From Oscillospiraceae bacterium (GTDB lineage: Bacteria > Bacillota > Clostridia > Christensenellales > Aristaeellaceae): DNA of 64,000 bases. Positions 17,965-26,102 of this stretch are shown one piece after another (position 1 is the stretch's first letter; each line of letters starts with the position of its first letter). The translations under genes were made by a program, and so were the position numbers. Where the stretch lies: contig JAISZG010000016.1 of assembly GCA_031269355.1 (NCBI GenBank), positions 1 to 64,000 of the forward strand, given 5' to 3'. The notes beneath the pieces were generated by a model. The model was not told where the DNA came from. It made no database searches and saw only the letters and a program-made list of their open reading frames with translations.

Positions 17965-19025
17965 TCAATATATTCCTCGTAGTATCCAGCCTGGCGCACG
18001 GCGTCGAACCACGGCGCGCAAGTTGCGCGCAGCTTAAGCGCGGATTCTATACAGCGGCGCATCAGGTGCAGCACCGTTTGGTTGAAATCCACGTCGAATC
18101 CGTCGATAGCCGGGTTCAGGTCTCCGTACATATTTACCATTCCGGCGCGTGAAGCGGCGACCATCGCGTCCTTTTGCAGCTCCGCAGAATGAAGTATATC
18201 GGGATCCTCCTTTAAATAAGCAAGCGCGGCGATAACGGCGTTCATGCCCCAATCAGATACCGTGGCGGTGAGGAGTATATCTGCGGACGTATCCGCAGCG
18301 ATGCTTCTTTCGCCAAACCCACGCGCCGCGCGAGGTATCCACCTGTCCAGATGATCCGCTATAGCGCCCATGCCCATCTCGTTTCCTAGATCTCCTATCG
18401 AGAACGTCGGAATGCCGGTGCGCTGCGCAAGCCGGTAAAGCGCGTCGGATTTCGCTTCCAGATCGGTGACGTCAATTCCGCCCGCATTGTGGTATAGCCC
18501 CATACTATTTGCGCCGGCCGCCTCCGACGAAACCAGCGCGGCGGGTTTGCCCATGGATAAAATTTGTTCCGCGCGCTCTTCCGCTTTGGAAGCGTCGCGA
18601 GTAAACGGCAGTATCGCTTCGGAATACGGGTACGCGCGCGCCTCCTCGACAGTATCGTACGCGTGCAGTCCAACCGCCGCCGCAAGCTTTTGCGCGGCGT
18701 TTACGCATTCCTCGGGAACGATAAGCACGGGCTTCGCGCCTAGCGCTAGAACCAGCGCGCGCGCGAATAGCGACGAACCGATGATGCCGTCAGTCTCCGC
18801 GCAGCGATGGGGCGGCAGTACGAAACCGGTCAATATATATACAATATCGCCTTCGCCCGCCGCAGCCATCAGCCGCTTTGCGAAGCGGATAGACAGCGGT
18901 TCGCGTGCGAGCTTTCTTGCGGCGGGATAAAGAATGCGGCATATTCCGTATCCGCGCGGATCAAGGTTCATCAAATCGTCCAGGTTTTGGCCTACGTTTC
19001 TGTCGGTAAGTTCAGCTTGCGTCAT
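17961..19025 (-). CDS. DUF4392 protein, C-terminal-type half of D-glutamate cyclase
   Basis: A protein of 354 residues matching the DUF4392 (PF14336, GLUCM-like C-terminal) family: a Rossmann-like start around [29 protein letters not shown], then [22 protein letters not shown] and [12 protein letters not shown]. Mammalian D-glutamate cyclase DGLUCY joins DUF1445 and this domain. The gene lies between the D-amino acid transaminase (3-base gap) and pxpB (4-base overlap), so its product is tied physically to making and opening 5-oxoproline. The activity of the separated bacterial halves is inferred. Confidence 0.85.
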   Translation of the reverse strand: MTQAELTDRNVGQNLDDLMNLDPRGYGICRILYPAARKLAREPLSIRFAKRLMAAAGEGDIVYILTGFVLPPHRCAETDGIIGSSLFARALVLALGAKPVLIVPEECVNAAQKLAAAVGLHAYDTVEEARAYPYSEAILPFTRDASKAEERAEQILSMGKPAALVSSEAAGANSMGLYHNAGGIDVTDLEAKSDALYRLAQRTGIPTFSIGDLGNEMGMGAIADHLDRWIPRAARGFGERSIAADTSADILLTATVSDWGMNAVIAALAYLKEDPDILHSAELQKDAMVAASRAGMVNMYGDLNPAIDGFDVDFNQTVLHLMRRCIESALKLRATCAPWFDAVRQAGYYEEYIE

Positions 19026-19028
19026 CTT

Positions 19029-19874
19029 TTATACCTGCTTTGTTTCCATAAGGAATTCATGCATAACCGCATGCTGAATCTTCTCGAGAAGCGCGGGCGC
19101 TTTGCCGCCTACCGGCTGGCCGTCTATCTGAGAGAGCGCGACTCCGAACGTGCTTGCGCTGGATACCAGCACTTCGTCCGCGTCCATCATCTGCGCGACC
19201 GTGAACGGTTCCTCCCTGACGGGAATTCCAAGCTTTTCGCAGTGATATATCAAATGCTTGCGCGCGATTCCGGGCAGTATAAGGTTATCCAGCGGCGCGG
19301 TTTGGAACACGCCGTCCTTCAATATGTGCACGTTGCTGTGCGCGCACTCGGTAACGCGCTCGCCGCGGTGGAATATCGCCTCCTCGCATCCCGCCTGTTT
19401 CGCCTTTTCCGCCGCAAGCACGTTGGGCAGCAGGTTCAGCGTTTTAACGTTGCAATGGAAGAAGCGGGTATCCTCTACCGTTATCGCCTTCTCTCGCTTG
19501 CTGAGGTCGGTTTGGGGATACGGGCGGATCATCACCCATAGGTTCGACGGCACGCCCTCGGGGAATGTGTGGTTGCGAGACGCGGTGCCGCGCGTCACGT
19601 GCCAATATACCTGAGTCTGCGGCGCGTCTACCTTCAGCGTAAGCTCGCGCAGCAGGTCGGAGAGTTCTTCCTTGGTCATCGTAAGCTTTATGTCGACCAT
19701 GCGCGCGCTGTTGAAAAAGCGATCTACATGGTCGGCCAGCGCGAACGGGATGTGATTCGCGGCGCTCGTAGCATCGTACACGCCGTCCCCAAACCAGTGA
19801 GAGCGGTCGTTGAAAGGAATGTAAATCTCATCCAGTTCGCCGATTTTTCCATTGAAATACGCGAGATTTTTCAT
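19029..19874 (-). CDS. dat: D-amino acid transaminase
   Basis: A PLP fold-type IV aminotransferase of 281 residues. The catalytic lysine is Lys144 in HCNVKTLNLLPNVLA. Arg100-x-His102 in RGTASRNHTFP reproduces the RxH carboxylate trap of Bacillus D-amino acid transaminase, which separates it from branched-chain enzymes; PEGVPSNLWV and ECAHSNVHIL also match. It would exchange D-alanine and other D-amino acids with 2-oxoglutarate, giving D-glutamate. In many bacteria Dat makes D-glutamate for the cell wall; here the downstream cyclase and oxoprolinase genes suggest the catabolic direction. A true branched-chain aminotransferase is separate at 56566. Confidence 0.92.
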   Translation of the reverse strand: MKNLAYFNGKIGELDEIYIPFNDRSHWFGDGVYDATSAANHIPFALADHVDRFFNSARMVDIKLTMTKEELSDLLRELTLKVDAPQTQVYWHVTRGTASRNHTFPEGVPSNLWVMIRPYPQTDLSKREKAITVEDTRFFHCNVKTLNLLPNVLAAEKAKQAGCEEAIFHRGERVTECAHSNVHILKDGVFQTAPLDNLILPGIARKHLIYHCEKLGIPVREEPFTVAQMMDADEVLVSSASTFGVALSQIDGQPVGGKAPALLEKIQHAVMHEFLMETKQV

Positions 19875-19931
19875 GTGGCAAGCACTCCTTTAATTTAAAT
19901 ACATACTAATACATACTGATAATTATATATT

Positions 19932-21083
19932 TTATATCACGTCAATTAATTTCAGCGCGTCGCAAAGCCCATATACTATGCCGCCGTGACGGGCGAGCGT
20001 CGTCTCGCCGTGTTCCAGAGACGAGAGTATGCTCTCCTCCACTGCCGAAACCGTCGCCGCGAAGAAATCGTTCATCGCGGATTCCGGCAACAACCGCATA
20101 TCGCGCGGGCATGGGGGCGCGTCGTGGGGAACGCGGTTCGCGGTTGAGAACGCGAGCGCTATTTCCCCGCTGCCGTTTCCCGCGTACGATCCCGTTCGAG
20201 CGATGCCGGACTGCGCGCGTCGGCATATCCGCGTAAGCTGCCGATCGGATAGCGGCGCGTCGGTCGCCAGAATTATTATAACGCTGCCGCTTTGCGGCGG
20301 CGGCGGCGCGATAGGCTTTGGAATGATTTGGCTTAGCGCCGCTCCGATATTGCGCCCCGCGACGGTTAATTCGCAGAGCGATCCAAAGTTGGTAAGCGCA
20401 AGGCAGCCCAGCGTATATCGCGATTCGCCAAGCGGGATTACGCGAGATGCGGAACCAAAGCCGCCCTTCAAGCCATAGCAGGTCATTCCGCTGCCCGCGC
20501 CTGTCGAGCCTTCTATACGATCGCCTGCACGGTCGCCCTCACGATCGCCTTCGCGTTCAAATTCGCCATCGGAGCTTGAAGCCTCCGCCCGCGCGTTTTC
20601 CAGCGCACGGCGCACATGCTCCTCCGTAACCGCAAACGCGCGAATACAGCTGAGCGCGCTGTCGCTGCACTCGAATACGAGCGGGTTGACGGTGCCGGCC
20701 GTTTCGCCTATCTCGGGAGTCGCCTCGGCCATGACGCGCGCCAGAGCTGCGGAGACCGTTCCGACGGAGAGGGTATTGGTAAGCAATATCGGCGTTTCGA
20801 TATTTCCAAGCTCCGCTACTTGCATCAATCCCGCGCTCTTGCCAAACCCGTTTATCACATGCACTCCCGCCGGAAACTTCTCTCGAAACGAATGGCCGGG
20901 TCCGGGTATAACGGCGGTGACGCCCGTTCGAATCGCTTCCGGTCCCGTATTTCCGCCGACGCCTCGGATGGAGCAATGACCGACCCTCACCCCGGGAACG
21001 TCCGTTATCAGGTTGCGGGATCCGCGTTCAAAACGATGAACGCCGCCCTCAAGGCGATAAGGGAACGAAGTACTCAAACCCAT
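19932..21083 (-). CDS. P1-family (DmpA-like) self-processing aminopeptidase
   Basis: A protein of 383 residues of the N-terminal nucleophile peptidase family S58/P1 (DmpA, BapA). TDVPGVRVGHCSI, the VIPGPGHSF segment, GAGSGMTCYGLKGGFGSASR and the cleavage site LTNFGS are visible. Autocleavage before Ser235 would free the catalytic serine. DmpA removes N-terminal L- and D-alanine from peptides, and related enzymes cut beta-peptides. Residues about 172-189 form a charged linker encoded partly by three 12-bp tandem repeats (20517-20552), which may vary in copy number. An AAGGAG lies 14 bases before the ATG, longer than usual. Confidence 0.88.
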   Translation of the reverse strand: MGLSTSFPYRLEGGVHRFERGSRNLITDVPGVRVGHCSIRGVGGNTGPEAIRTGVTAVIPGPGHSFREKFPAGVHVINGFGKSAGLMQVAELGNIETPILLTNTLSVGTVSAALARVMAEATPEIGETAGTVNPLVFECSDSALSCIRAFAVTEEHVRRALENARAEASSSDGEFEREGDREGDRAGDRIEGSTGAGSGMTCYGLKGGFGSASRVIPLGESRYTLGCLALTNFGSLCELTVAGRNIGAALSQIIPKPIAPPPPQSGSVIIILATDAPLSDRQLTRICRRAQSGIARTGSYAGNGSGEIALAFSTANRVPHDAPPCPRDMRLLPESAMNDFFAATVSAVEESILSSLEHGETTLARHGGIVYGLCDALKLIDVI

Positions 21084-21149
21084 ATGCCGATGTGTCGCTC
21101 CTTTTGTAGAGAGTTGGATCAGCCGCGCGAGCTGCTTTGATATTTATAA

Positions 21150-21953
21150 TTATAATATAAAGCGAAACGCGCGCATCACCTCGGAATAATCGGTCGCTTT
21201 AAACTCGATCGTCCTCTCGTCGACGCGCCGCGTGCCGGGATAGTTGCTGTTCCGCAGCGCCTTCGCGTGCTGGGTGTATTTGATTATAATCTCAAAAGAA
21301 TCTGGCATTTTTACCGAACAATCTTTGCCGCCGCGCGAAACCGCTTCCTTCATCGCGGCGCGTATGCTGTCGGCGGCGTCCAGCGGATGCATGCCGACGG
21401 TCGCGCCGCCGATTCCCTCGCTCGTCGCGACGGTTACGATTCCGGGCACGAACGCTTTGGCGGATTCGCATAGCGCCTTATCGCCGCTGAGGAATATTAC
21501 GGGAACGCCCAGCGCGCCTGCGGCGTAGCTGTGTATTATAAATTCGCTTGCGCGCAGCCCGTTTATTAGTATTTCGTATATCGCTCCGTTCATTGTATGC
21601 GAGAGCGGGTTTCCGCTGTCATGCGCGGCGGAATGATATCCGGTGAACGCGAGCGCGTCGAAGCCCTGATCCAATCCGGCGACCATCGAGAGCGCTTCGC
21701 CGCTCCAGGCGCGGCTTAACCTGACGCCTCGCGGCAGGCCGGTCGGGATGATATTGCGCCCTGAATCATGCGCATCCTTCACAAGAATATCCGTCCAGCC
21801 GGCATCCAGCGCGCCCTGGCACGCGGCGGCGACTTCACGGGTCATTTGCTCACGGAAATAGTTCCAGCGCGCGCCGGGGCGATCCGGTTCGGTTTCGTCC
21901 CAGTCCGCAATACCGGCGGTGCCTTCGATGTCGCTTGAGATGAACAGTCGCAT
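21150..21953 (-). CDS. M55-family D-aminopeptidase (DppA-like)
   Basis: A protein of 267 residues from ATG 21953, which follows GTGGGG. A longer reading frame to 22169 adds 72 residues with no homology signal and runs through the promoter. The zinc ligands of Bacillus subtilis DppA are all in register: Asp8 and Glu10 in FISSDIEGTAG, His62 in KDAHDSG, His107 in TGYHSAA and Glu137 in RASEFII. DppA hydrolyses D-Ala-D-Ala and D-residue peptides. It is the first gene of the operon, directly after the promoter at 22018-22046. No signal peptide, so cytoplasmic. Confidence 0.92.
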   Translation of the reverse strand: MRLFISSDIEGTAGIADWDETEPDRPGARWNYFREQMTREVAAACQGALDAGWTDILVKDAHDSGRNIIPTGLPRGVRLSRAWSGEALSMVAGLDQGFDALAFTGYHSAAHDSGNPLSHTMNGAIYEILINGLRASEFIIHSYAAGALGVPVIFLSGDKALCESAKAFVPGIVTVATSEGIGGATVGMHPLDAADSIRAAMKEAVSRGGKDCSVKMPDSFEIIIKYTQHAKALRNSNYPGTRRVDERTIEFKATDYSEVMRAFRFIL

Positions 21954-22017
21954 CCCATTCCCCACTTTCCGATCGCGCATTGGCAACGCAAGCGAGCCGC
22001 CGTCGCGACCGATATAT

Positions 22018-22046
22018 ACTTTAGTCGGTTGAATCGCGTTTGTCAA
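22018..22046 (-). promoter_or_regulatory. Promoter of the nine-gene D-peptide/D-glutamate operon
   Basis: On the minus strand a perfect TTGACA (22041-22046), a 17-base spacer and TAAAGT (22018-22023) lie about 65 bases upstream of the M55 peptidase ATG. Gene gaps downstream are all under 70 bases with two ATGA overlaps, so one transcript of about 9 kb is likely. No operator was recognised. Confidence 0.6.
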
Positions 22047-22104
22047 GCGCCCCCGTATAGCGGCCAGCGATTCCAAATTCTGAGAAATGTGGTAAGCTAG
22101 AGAA

Positions 22105-22245
22105 ATGGGAAAGAATAAGAGAGCGCTCATCCAAGAGCTGCTAGGTTTGTTTGTTGAAGTAGTAGGCAAGCTTAGTGATGAACGCAGCGAGGGAAAGGAT
22201 TATAAGTTATACCCTATCGGATGCGCTCAAGAGCGAAGAGCGTAA
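22105..22245 (+). CDS. Possible small ORF, 46 residues, unknown
   Basis: An ATG frame reading MGKNKRALIQELLGLF and ending CAQERRA, with only a weak TAGAG upstream. No family is recognised. It lies in a region of decayed mobile DNA and could be a fragment of a former gene. Confidence 0.2.
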   Translation: MGKNKRALIQELLGLFVEVVGKLSDERSEGKDYKLYPIGCAQERRA

Positions 22246-22401
22246 AATTCATTAACGCCATAGAATCATGTATAAATATTATAGTTAAACGGTTATAAAT
22301 AACAAAAATGGATACGGATAATATACATTATTTTCATCCAATGGACGTATAATATGCATCGCGGCGTTTCCCTGCTGGGTTGTAAAGGTCAATCTTACGA
22401 A

Positions 22402-22430
22402 TTGACAGATGCGAAAAAATGATATATACT
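22402..22430 (+). promoter_or_regulatory. Promoter for the tRNA-Leu region
   Basis: TTGACA (22402-22407), a 17-base spacer and TATACT (22425-22430). Upstream, the segments ATAACAAAAAT, ATATGCAT and GTTTCCCTGCTGG (22366-22378) recur in the same order before the valS T-box promoter. Confidence 0.75.
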
Positions 22431-22454
22431 ATGCACACGCTATTTTTTGATAAT

Positions 22455-22530
22455 GCGCCGCTGTGATGGAATTGGCAGACGAGGCGGGTTTAAAATGTGC
22501 TTCGTATTCCATGATCCTGACGGCGCACCA
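22455..22530 (+). pseudogene. Degenerate tRNA-Leu(UAA)-like sequence
   Basis: 76 bases ending in CCA. The acceptor arm pairs at six of seven positions (GCGCCGC with ACGGCGC) and the D-arm stretch TGATGGAATTGGCAGACG is identical to that of the intact tRNA-Leu downstream. The anticodon loop reads TTTAAAA (anticodon TAA), but its stem does not pair, the long variable arm of a class II tRNA is missing and no T-arm can form. It is probably a decayed tRNA-Leu, although transcribed from the promoter just upstream. Confidence 0.6.
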
Positions 22531-22646
22531 CTTGATTTATCAAGGGTTTTGATAATCGAATATCATGTTAGATTTTTAATCTCCTTCCTGAATATCCTCC
22601 CGATTGCTCGTATAGGATTTTCGGAGGCTGACTTAAAAATATGTGT

Positions 22647-22733
22647 GCCGGAATGATGGAATTGGCAGACGTGCTGGACTCAAAATCCAGTCCTGGCAAC
22701 AGGGTGCGGGTTCAAGTCCCGCTTCCGGCACCA
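22647..22733 (+). tRNA. tRNA-Leu(CAA)
   Basis: An 87-base class II tRNA. The acceptor stem GCCGGAA/TTCCGGC, D-arm, anticodon stem CTGGA/TCCAG around loop CTCAAAA (anticodon CAA), variable arm CCTGGCAACAGG, T-arm GCGGG-TTCAAGT-CCCGC, discriminator A and an encoded CCA end are all intact. It decodes UUG. Confidence 0.97.
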
Positions 22734-22947
22734 ATGGGATCGCCTCTGATGAAGGGGTATTCAGTCTTCAAAGAGCGATCCATGTACCGCGTTTGTCGGA
22801 GATTGGGGAGAACCGTTAAGAATAACCCCTTCACTTATGAAAGGGAAAAAGTGAGGGGGTGGCATCCGCGAATTTGAAGTTTTTAGAATCCTATCAGTTC
22901 CGCATTTTTCAATGACTTTTTGCCGTCGCTTGTTGACCGCTTGATGG

Positions 22948-23393
22948 GTGACAGTTGCTATTACGAAATCCAAGAGCCAGAATACAAAGGAAAGTAAGCC
23001 CTATAAGATAGCGCGAAAAGGAAGGACAATCAGCAAGCAAGCTCAGCGTCAGCGAGTGCAGCTGAGATTTATTTTGCTAGGCTTCGGCTTGGATGAGCTG
23101 CGCCGAATGGTGAATTGTCTTTGCGATTACAAGGATTCGCGTCTGCTGTTTTTACGCAATTATGCTGCGCCATTTATAAACAACCAAGCCGAGCGACACC
23201 TGCGCCATTGTAAAGCAACGCATCTTTGGCTGCTTCCACACTGGGCCGGGTCTGCTCGGCTATTGTAAAAACCGTTCCCTTACCGATACTTCAAAAAGGC
23301 GTGGAGTGATCGCGCTTGACGCTTTATGGGTTAATAACCATATTTGCGCTGGTTGTCGAGTTACAACAACTGATGGTTGTGCTCCGCGCTAAT
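22948..23393 (+). pseudogene. IS66-family transposase remnant, frameshifted
   Basis: One frame reads YKDSRLLFLRNYAAPFINN followed by QAERHLRHCK, the C-terminal DDE-glutamate region of IS66 transposases (normally RNYxxPFTNNxAERDLRxxK). After HCK the homology continues in another frame as GCFHTGPGLLGYCKNRS and KRRGVIALDAL, so there is a frameshift near 23215-23225. Only about 150 residues of the roughly 500-residue protein remain and no inverted terminal repeats were found. A preceding fragment in another frame (FFNDFLPSLVDRLMGD, about 22905) may belong to it. The remnant runs up to the nrdJ stop. Confidence 0.7.
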
Positions 23394-25755
23394 TGCACTT
23401 TGAGTAACCGCACGAGCGGCATATGGCGCAGCCGCCTTCCCTTTCCATAATCGCGCCGCATTCCGGGCAGCTCGCGCCATTGCGTTTATTTACGCAATTA
23501 TTTGGGTGACCGCACAGCGAGCAATTCTCTATGCAATGTTCCGCCGCGCTCTCCGGTTTCGCCGCCGTTCCGGCTTCTTCCGGTTTGACGCCGCGGCGAT
23601 CGCGCAGCACCTTCTCCAATACCCGTCCAATAGCGTCCGGGCACGACAATACTTTTAATCCCGGTTGTCTCAGTGTAGAGTGACATCTTATTCCGCGAAG
23701 CTGCTCTACCATTACCTCCGGATCGACTCCCGCGCGAAGCGCCATCGATACCAACCGGCTCGTTGCCTCGCTCTGGGATGGACATCCTCCCGCTCGCCCC
23801 AGATTAGTAAACACTTCGCATAGACCTTGATCATCATAATTTACAGTTATATATAAGTTACCGCATCCGATTTTTACCTTTTCGGTTATGCCGGTTGTAA
23901 CGTCCTTGCGCGATCGAGGCTGCACATAGCGAGGAGGTTCCTGAACCTCCGGCGCTGCGCTTATTTCACTTCGTGCGGCGGCAGTCTCTGCGGATTCTCC
24001 TATTGCGCGGGGTTCTGCCACGCCGTCTCGAACTATGCGAGGCTGTGTTCCATGCCCTGCAGTAAGCACCTGCTCGCTCCGGCTGCCGTCGCGGTATATC
24101 GTCACGCCCTTGCAGCCCAGCTCCCATGCCAGCTCGTATGTCCGGCGCACGTCGTCCTTCGTGGCGCTGTTCGAAAAGTTCACGGTTTTGGATACCGCGT
24201 TATCAATATTGCGCTGGAACGCCGCTTGCATCCGTATATGCGCTTCCGGCGATATGTCGTGAGCCGTAACGTATACGCGGCGCACGTCCTCCGGCACCCC
24301 CTCCACATCGCTTAGCGTTCCCTTTCGCGCGACGCTAAGCATCAGCTCCGGCGTATAAAAGCCGCGCTCTTTTGCGACTCGCTCAAAATCCGGATGCGCT
24401 TCCACGAGCTTGTCGTTATCCATAACGTTGCGCGCGAACGCGAGCGCGAATAGCGGCTCGATCCCGCTGGACGCGTTGCATAATATCGAAATCGTGCCAG
24501 TAGGCGCGATCGTCGTAAGCGTTCCGTTGCGTGGCGGATTCGGATCGTTTTTATATATGCTTTGCGAAAGATACGGAAACGCTCCCCGCACTGCCGCAAG
24601 CTTTCGCGACGCGGCCCACGCCTTCTCCTGTATGCGCGACATCACCTGTTCCGCAAGGTCGAGCGCATCCTGGCTGTCGTATGGAATCCCAAGCTGGAAC
24701 AGCATATCGGCCCAGCCCATTACGCCCAGTCCGATTTTGCGCGTACCCAGCGTGCGCTCCTTGATTTCAGGAATAGGGTATCGGTTAATGGTTATAACAT
24801 TATCAAGAAAGTGCACGGCATGCTCTACGATTTGATCGAGCCGCGTCCAATCGACGGTCGGCGCTTCGATCCGCGAGATCATCTCAGCCAGGTTGATCGA
24901 TCCCAAATTACAGCTTTCATACGGGAGCAGCGGCTGCTCTCCGCACGGGTTTGTCGCCTCGATTTCGCTTAGCTCCGGCACAACGTTATCCCTGTTCACC
25001 CGATCTAGGAATATGATGCCTGGCTCGCCCGTTTCCCACGCGGACTGCACGATCAAATCGAAAACTTCCTTCGCGTTAAGCTCTCCGGTTTTTTCATTGT
25101 TTACGGGATTGATCAGCGCGTATGCGCTTCCCTCGCGCGCTGCCCGCATGAACTCTTCTGTCAGTCCCACCGATATATTGAAGTTTGTGATTTCGCGGGT
25201 ATCCTTTTTGCAGGAGATGAATTCGATTATATCCGGATGATCAACTCGGAGTATACCCATGTTCGCGCCGCGTCGAACTCCCCCCTGCTTTATCGCCTCC
25301 GTAGCGGCGTTGAATACCTTCATGAAACTTATCGGCCCGGACGCGACCCCGCCGCTTGTTCGCACAGACGAACCGCCTGGCCGCAGGCGCGAGAACGAAA
25401 AACCCGTGCCCCCGCCGCTCTGATGAATCAGCGCCGCGTTCTTTACCGCGTCGAATATACCCGTTAAACTATCCGGCACAGGCAATACGAAACATGCGGA
25501 AAGCTGGCCCAGCGGGCGACCGGCGTTCATAAGCGTCGGAGAATTCGGCATAAAAAACCGCGCTGTCATCATGTTGTAAAACATTTCCGCCACTGGTCGG
25601 GTATCCGCGTTCGCGTCGTATTCCAGATCGCCGCGCGCTACCACTTCGGCGACACGGCGGAATAATTCTTCGATTGTTTCGGTGATTCGACCTTGCTCAT
25701 CCTTTGCAAGGTATCTTTTCTCAAGCACGCGCCTGGCGTTGTCAGTCCACTGCAT
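23389..25755 (-). CDS. nrdJ: Adenosylcobalamin-dependent class II ribonucleotide reductase
   Basis: A protein of 788 residues that reduces ribonucleotides to deoxyribonucleotides using adenosylcobalamin, with no oxygen and no second subunit needed. Active-site motifs are QLSACFVLPV (first redox Cys), NPCGEQPLLPYESCNLGSIN (thiyl Cys and second redox Cys) and the PTGTIS loop. The C-terminal 60 residues hold a Cys-rich tail with CSLCGHPNNC and CPECGAI/CRSCGYSKC zinc-ribbon motifs that re-reduce the active site. AAGGAGG lies 8 bases before the ATG. It appears to be a single-gene unit. The promoter overlaps two candidate NrdR boxes. No cobalamin riboswitch was seen. Confidence 0.96.
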   Translation of the reverse strand: MQWTDNARRVLEKRYLAKDEQGRITETIEELFRRVAEVVARGDLEYDANADTRPVAEMFYNMMTARFFMPNSPTLMNAGRPLGQLSACFVLPVPDSLTGIFDAVKNAALIHQSGGGTGFSFSRLRPGGSSVRTSGGVASGPISFMKVFNAATEAIKQGGVRRGANMGILRVDHPDIIEFISCKKDTREITNFNISVGLTEEFMRAAREGSAYALINPVNNEKTGELNAKEVFDLIVQSAWETGEPGIIFLDRVNRDNVVPELSEIEATNPCGEQPLLPYESCNLGSINLAEMISRIEAPTVDWTRLDQIVEHAVHFLDNVITINRYPIPEIKERTLGTRKIGLGVMGWADMLFQLGIPYDSQDALDLAEQVMSRIQEKAWAASRKLAAVRGAFPYLSQSIYKNDPNPPRNGTLTTIAPTGTISILCNASSGIEPLFALAFARNVMDNDKLVEAHPDFERVAKERGFYTPELMLSVARKGTLSDVEGVPEDVRRVYVTAHDISPEAHIRMQAAFQRNIDNAVSKTVNFSNSATKDDVRRTYELAWELGCKGVTIYRDGSRSEQVLTAGHGTQPRIVRDGVAEPRAIGESAETAAARSEISAAPEVQEPPRYVQPRSRKDVTTGITEKVKIGCGNLYITVNYDDQGLCEVFTNLGRAGGCPSQSEATSRLVSMALRAGVDPEVMVEQLRGIRCHSTLRQPGLKVLSCPDAIGRVLEKVLRDRRGVKPEEAGTAAKPESAAEHCIENCSLCGHPNNCVNKRNGASCPECGAIMEREGGCAICRSCGYSKCN

Positions 25756-25784
25756 ATATGTTCCTCCTTGATTGTTCGCGGGAA

Positions 25785-25813
25785 ATCATACCATATATTG
25801 TACCGCGTGTCTA
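25785..25813 (-). promoter_or_regulatory. nrdJ promoter
   Basis: On the minus strand TAGACA (25808-25813), a 17-base spacer and TATGAT (25785-25790), 30 bases before the nrdJ ATG. The spacer contains one of the two candidate NrdR boxes. Confidence 0.65.
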
Positions 25814-25834
25814 CGCCGGGACTATAAATAGTAT
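25788..25834. promoter_or_regulatory. Pair of candidate NrdR boxes
   Basis: CCATATATTG (25791-25800) and CTATAAATAG (25822-25831) each match 9 of 10 positions of the NrdR-box core CwATATATwG. Their starts are 31 bases apart, i.e. three helical turns, the spacing known for paired NrdR sites. The first lies between -35 and -10 of the nrdJ promoter, where binding would repress. The NrdR protein itself is not encoded in the window. Confidence 0.65.
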
Positions 25835-26033
25835 AAAAGAAGTTGAAGACAAAATTCGACCGCATGCATATGATATAAAATTTGAAGCGGGAACTCTGTT
25901 TCCGCCGCCCGTGCAAGAGCGTGCCGCACCCCATGCCCGCCGAAATCCGATGAGCAGCACCTTGGAATCGAATAAATTGCAGCCAAAATTCTACAAAATA
26001 GGAATTGCCAACTTGTAAATATGTAAAAATATA
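25835..26033. other. Intergenic region between nrdJ and the glycosidase operon
   Basis: Between the divergent promoters I see no ORF with a ribosome site and no recognisable riboswitch. Confidence 0.5.
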
Positions 26034-26062
26034 TTGACACGCGAGTGATCATATCGTATGAT
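26034..26062 (+). promoter_or_regulatory. Promoter of the glycan operon
   Basis: TTGACA (26034-26039), a 17-base spacer and TATGAT (26057-26062), about 40 bases before the first glycosidase start. Confidence 0.7.
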
Positions 26063-26102
26063 AAGCGCAGTGAATATTTATGTGTACTTGCTATAAAAGG
26101 AG

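Noticed and set aside
21954..22169. 72-residue N-terminal extension of the M55 peptidase
   Set aside because: It runs through the promoter; the zinc ligands align with DppA only from ATG 21953.
22455..22646. Group I intron in tRNA-Leu(UAA)
   Set aside because: The distance between the tRNA-like halves is too short and the 76-base unit already has both acceptor strands.
22641..22877. A 78-codon open frame beginning in tRNA-Leu(CAA)
   Set aside because: It runs through the whole tRNA and has no ribosome site.
25704..26018. Open frame of 104 codons on the plus strand
   Set aside because: It overlaps the nrdJ start and promoter region and has no ribosome site or familiar sequence.
25835..26033. 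Cobalamin riboswitch for the B12-dependent reductase
   Set aside because: No B12-box (GCCACTG) or other conserved segments were found on either strand.
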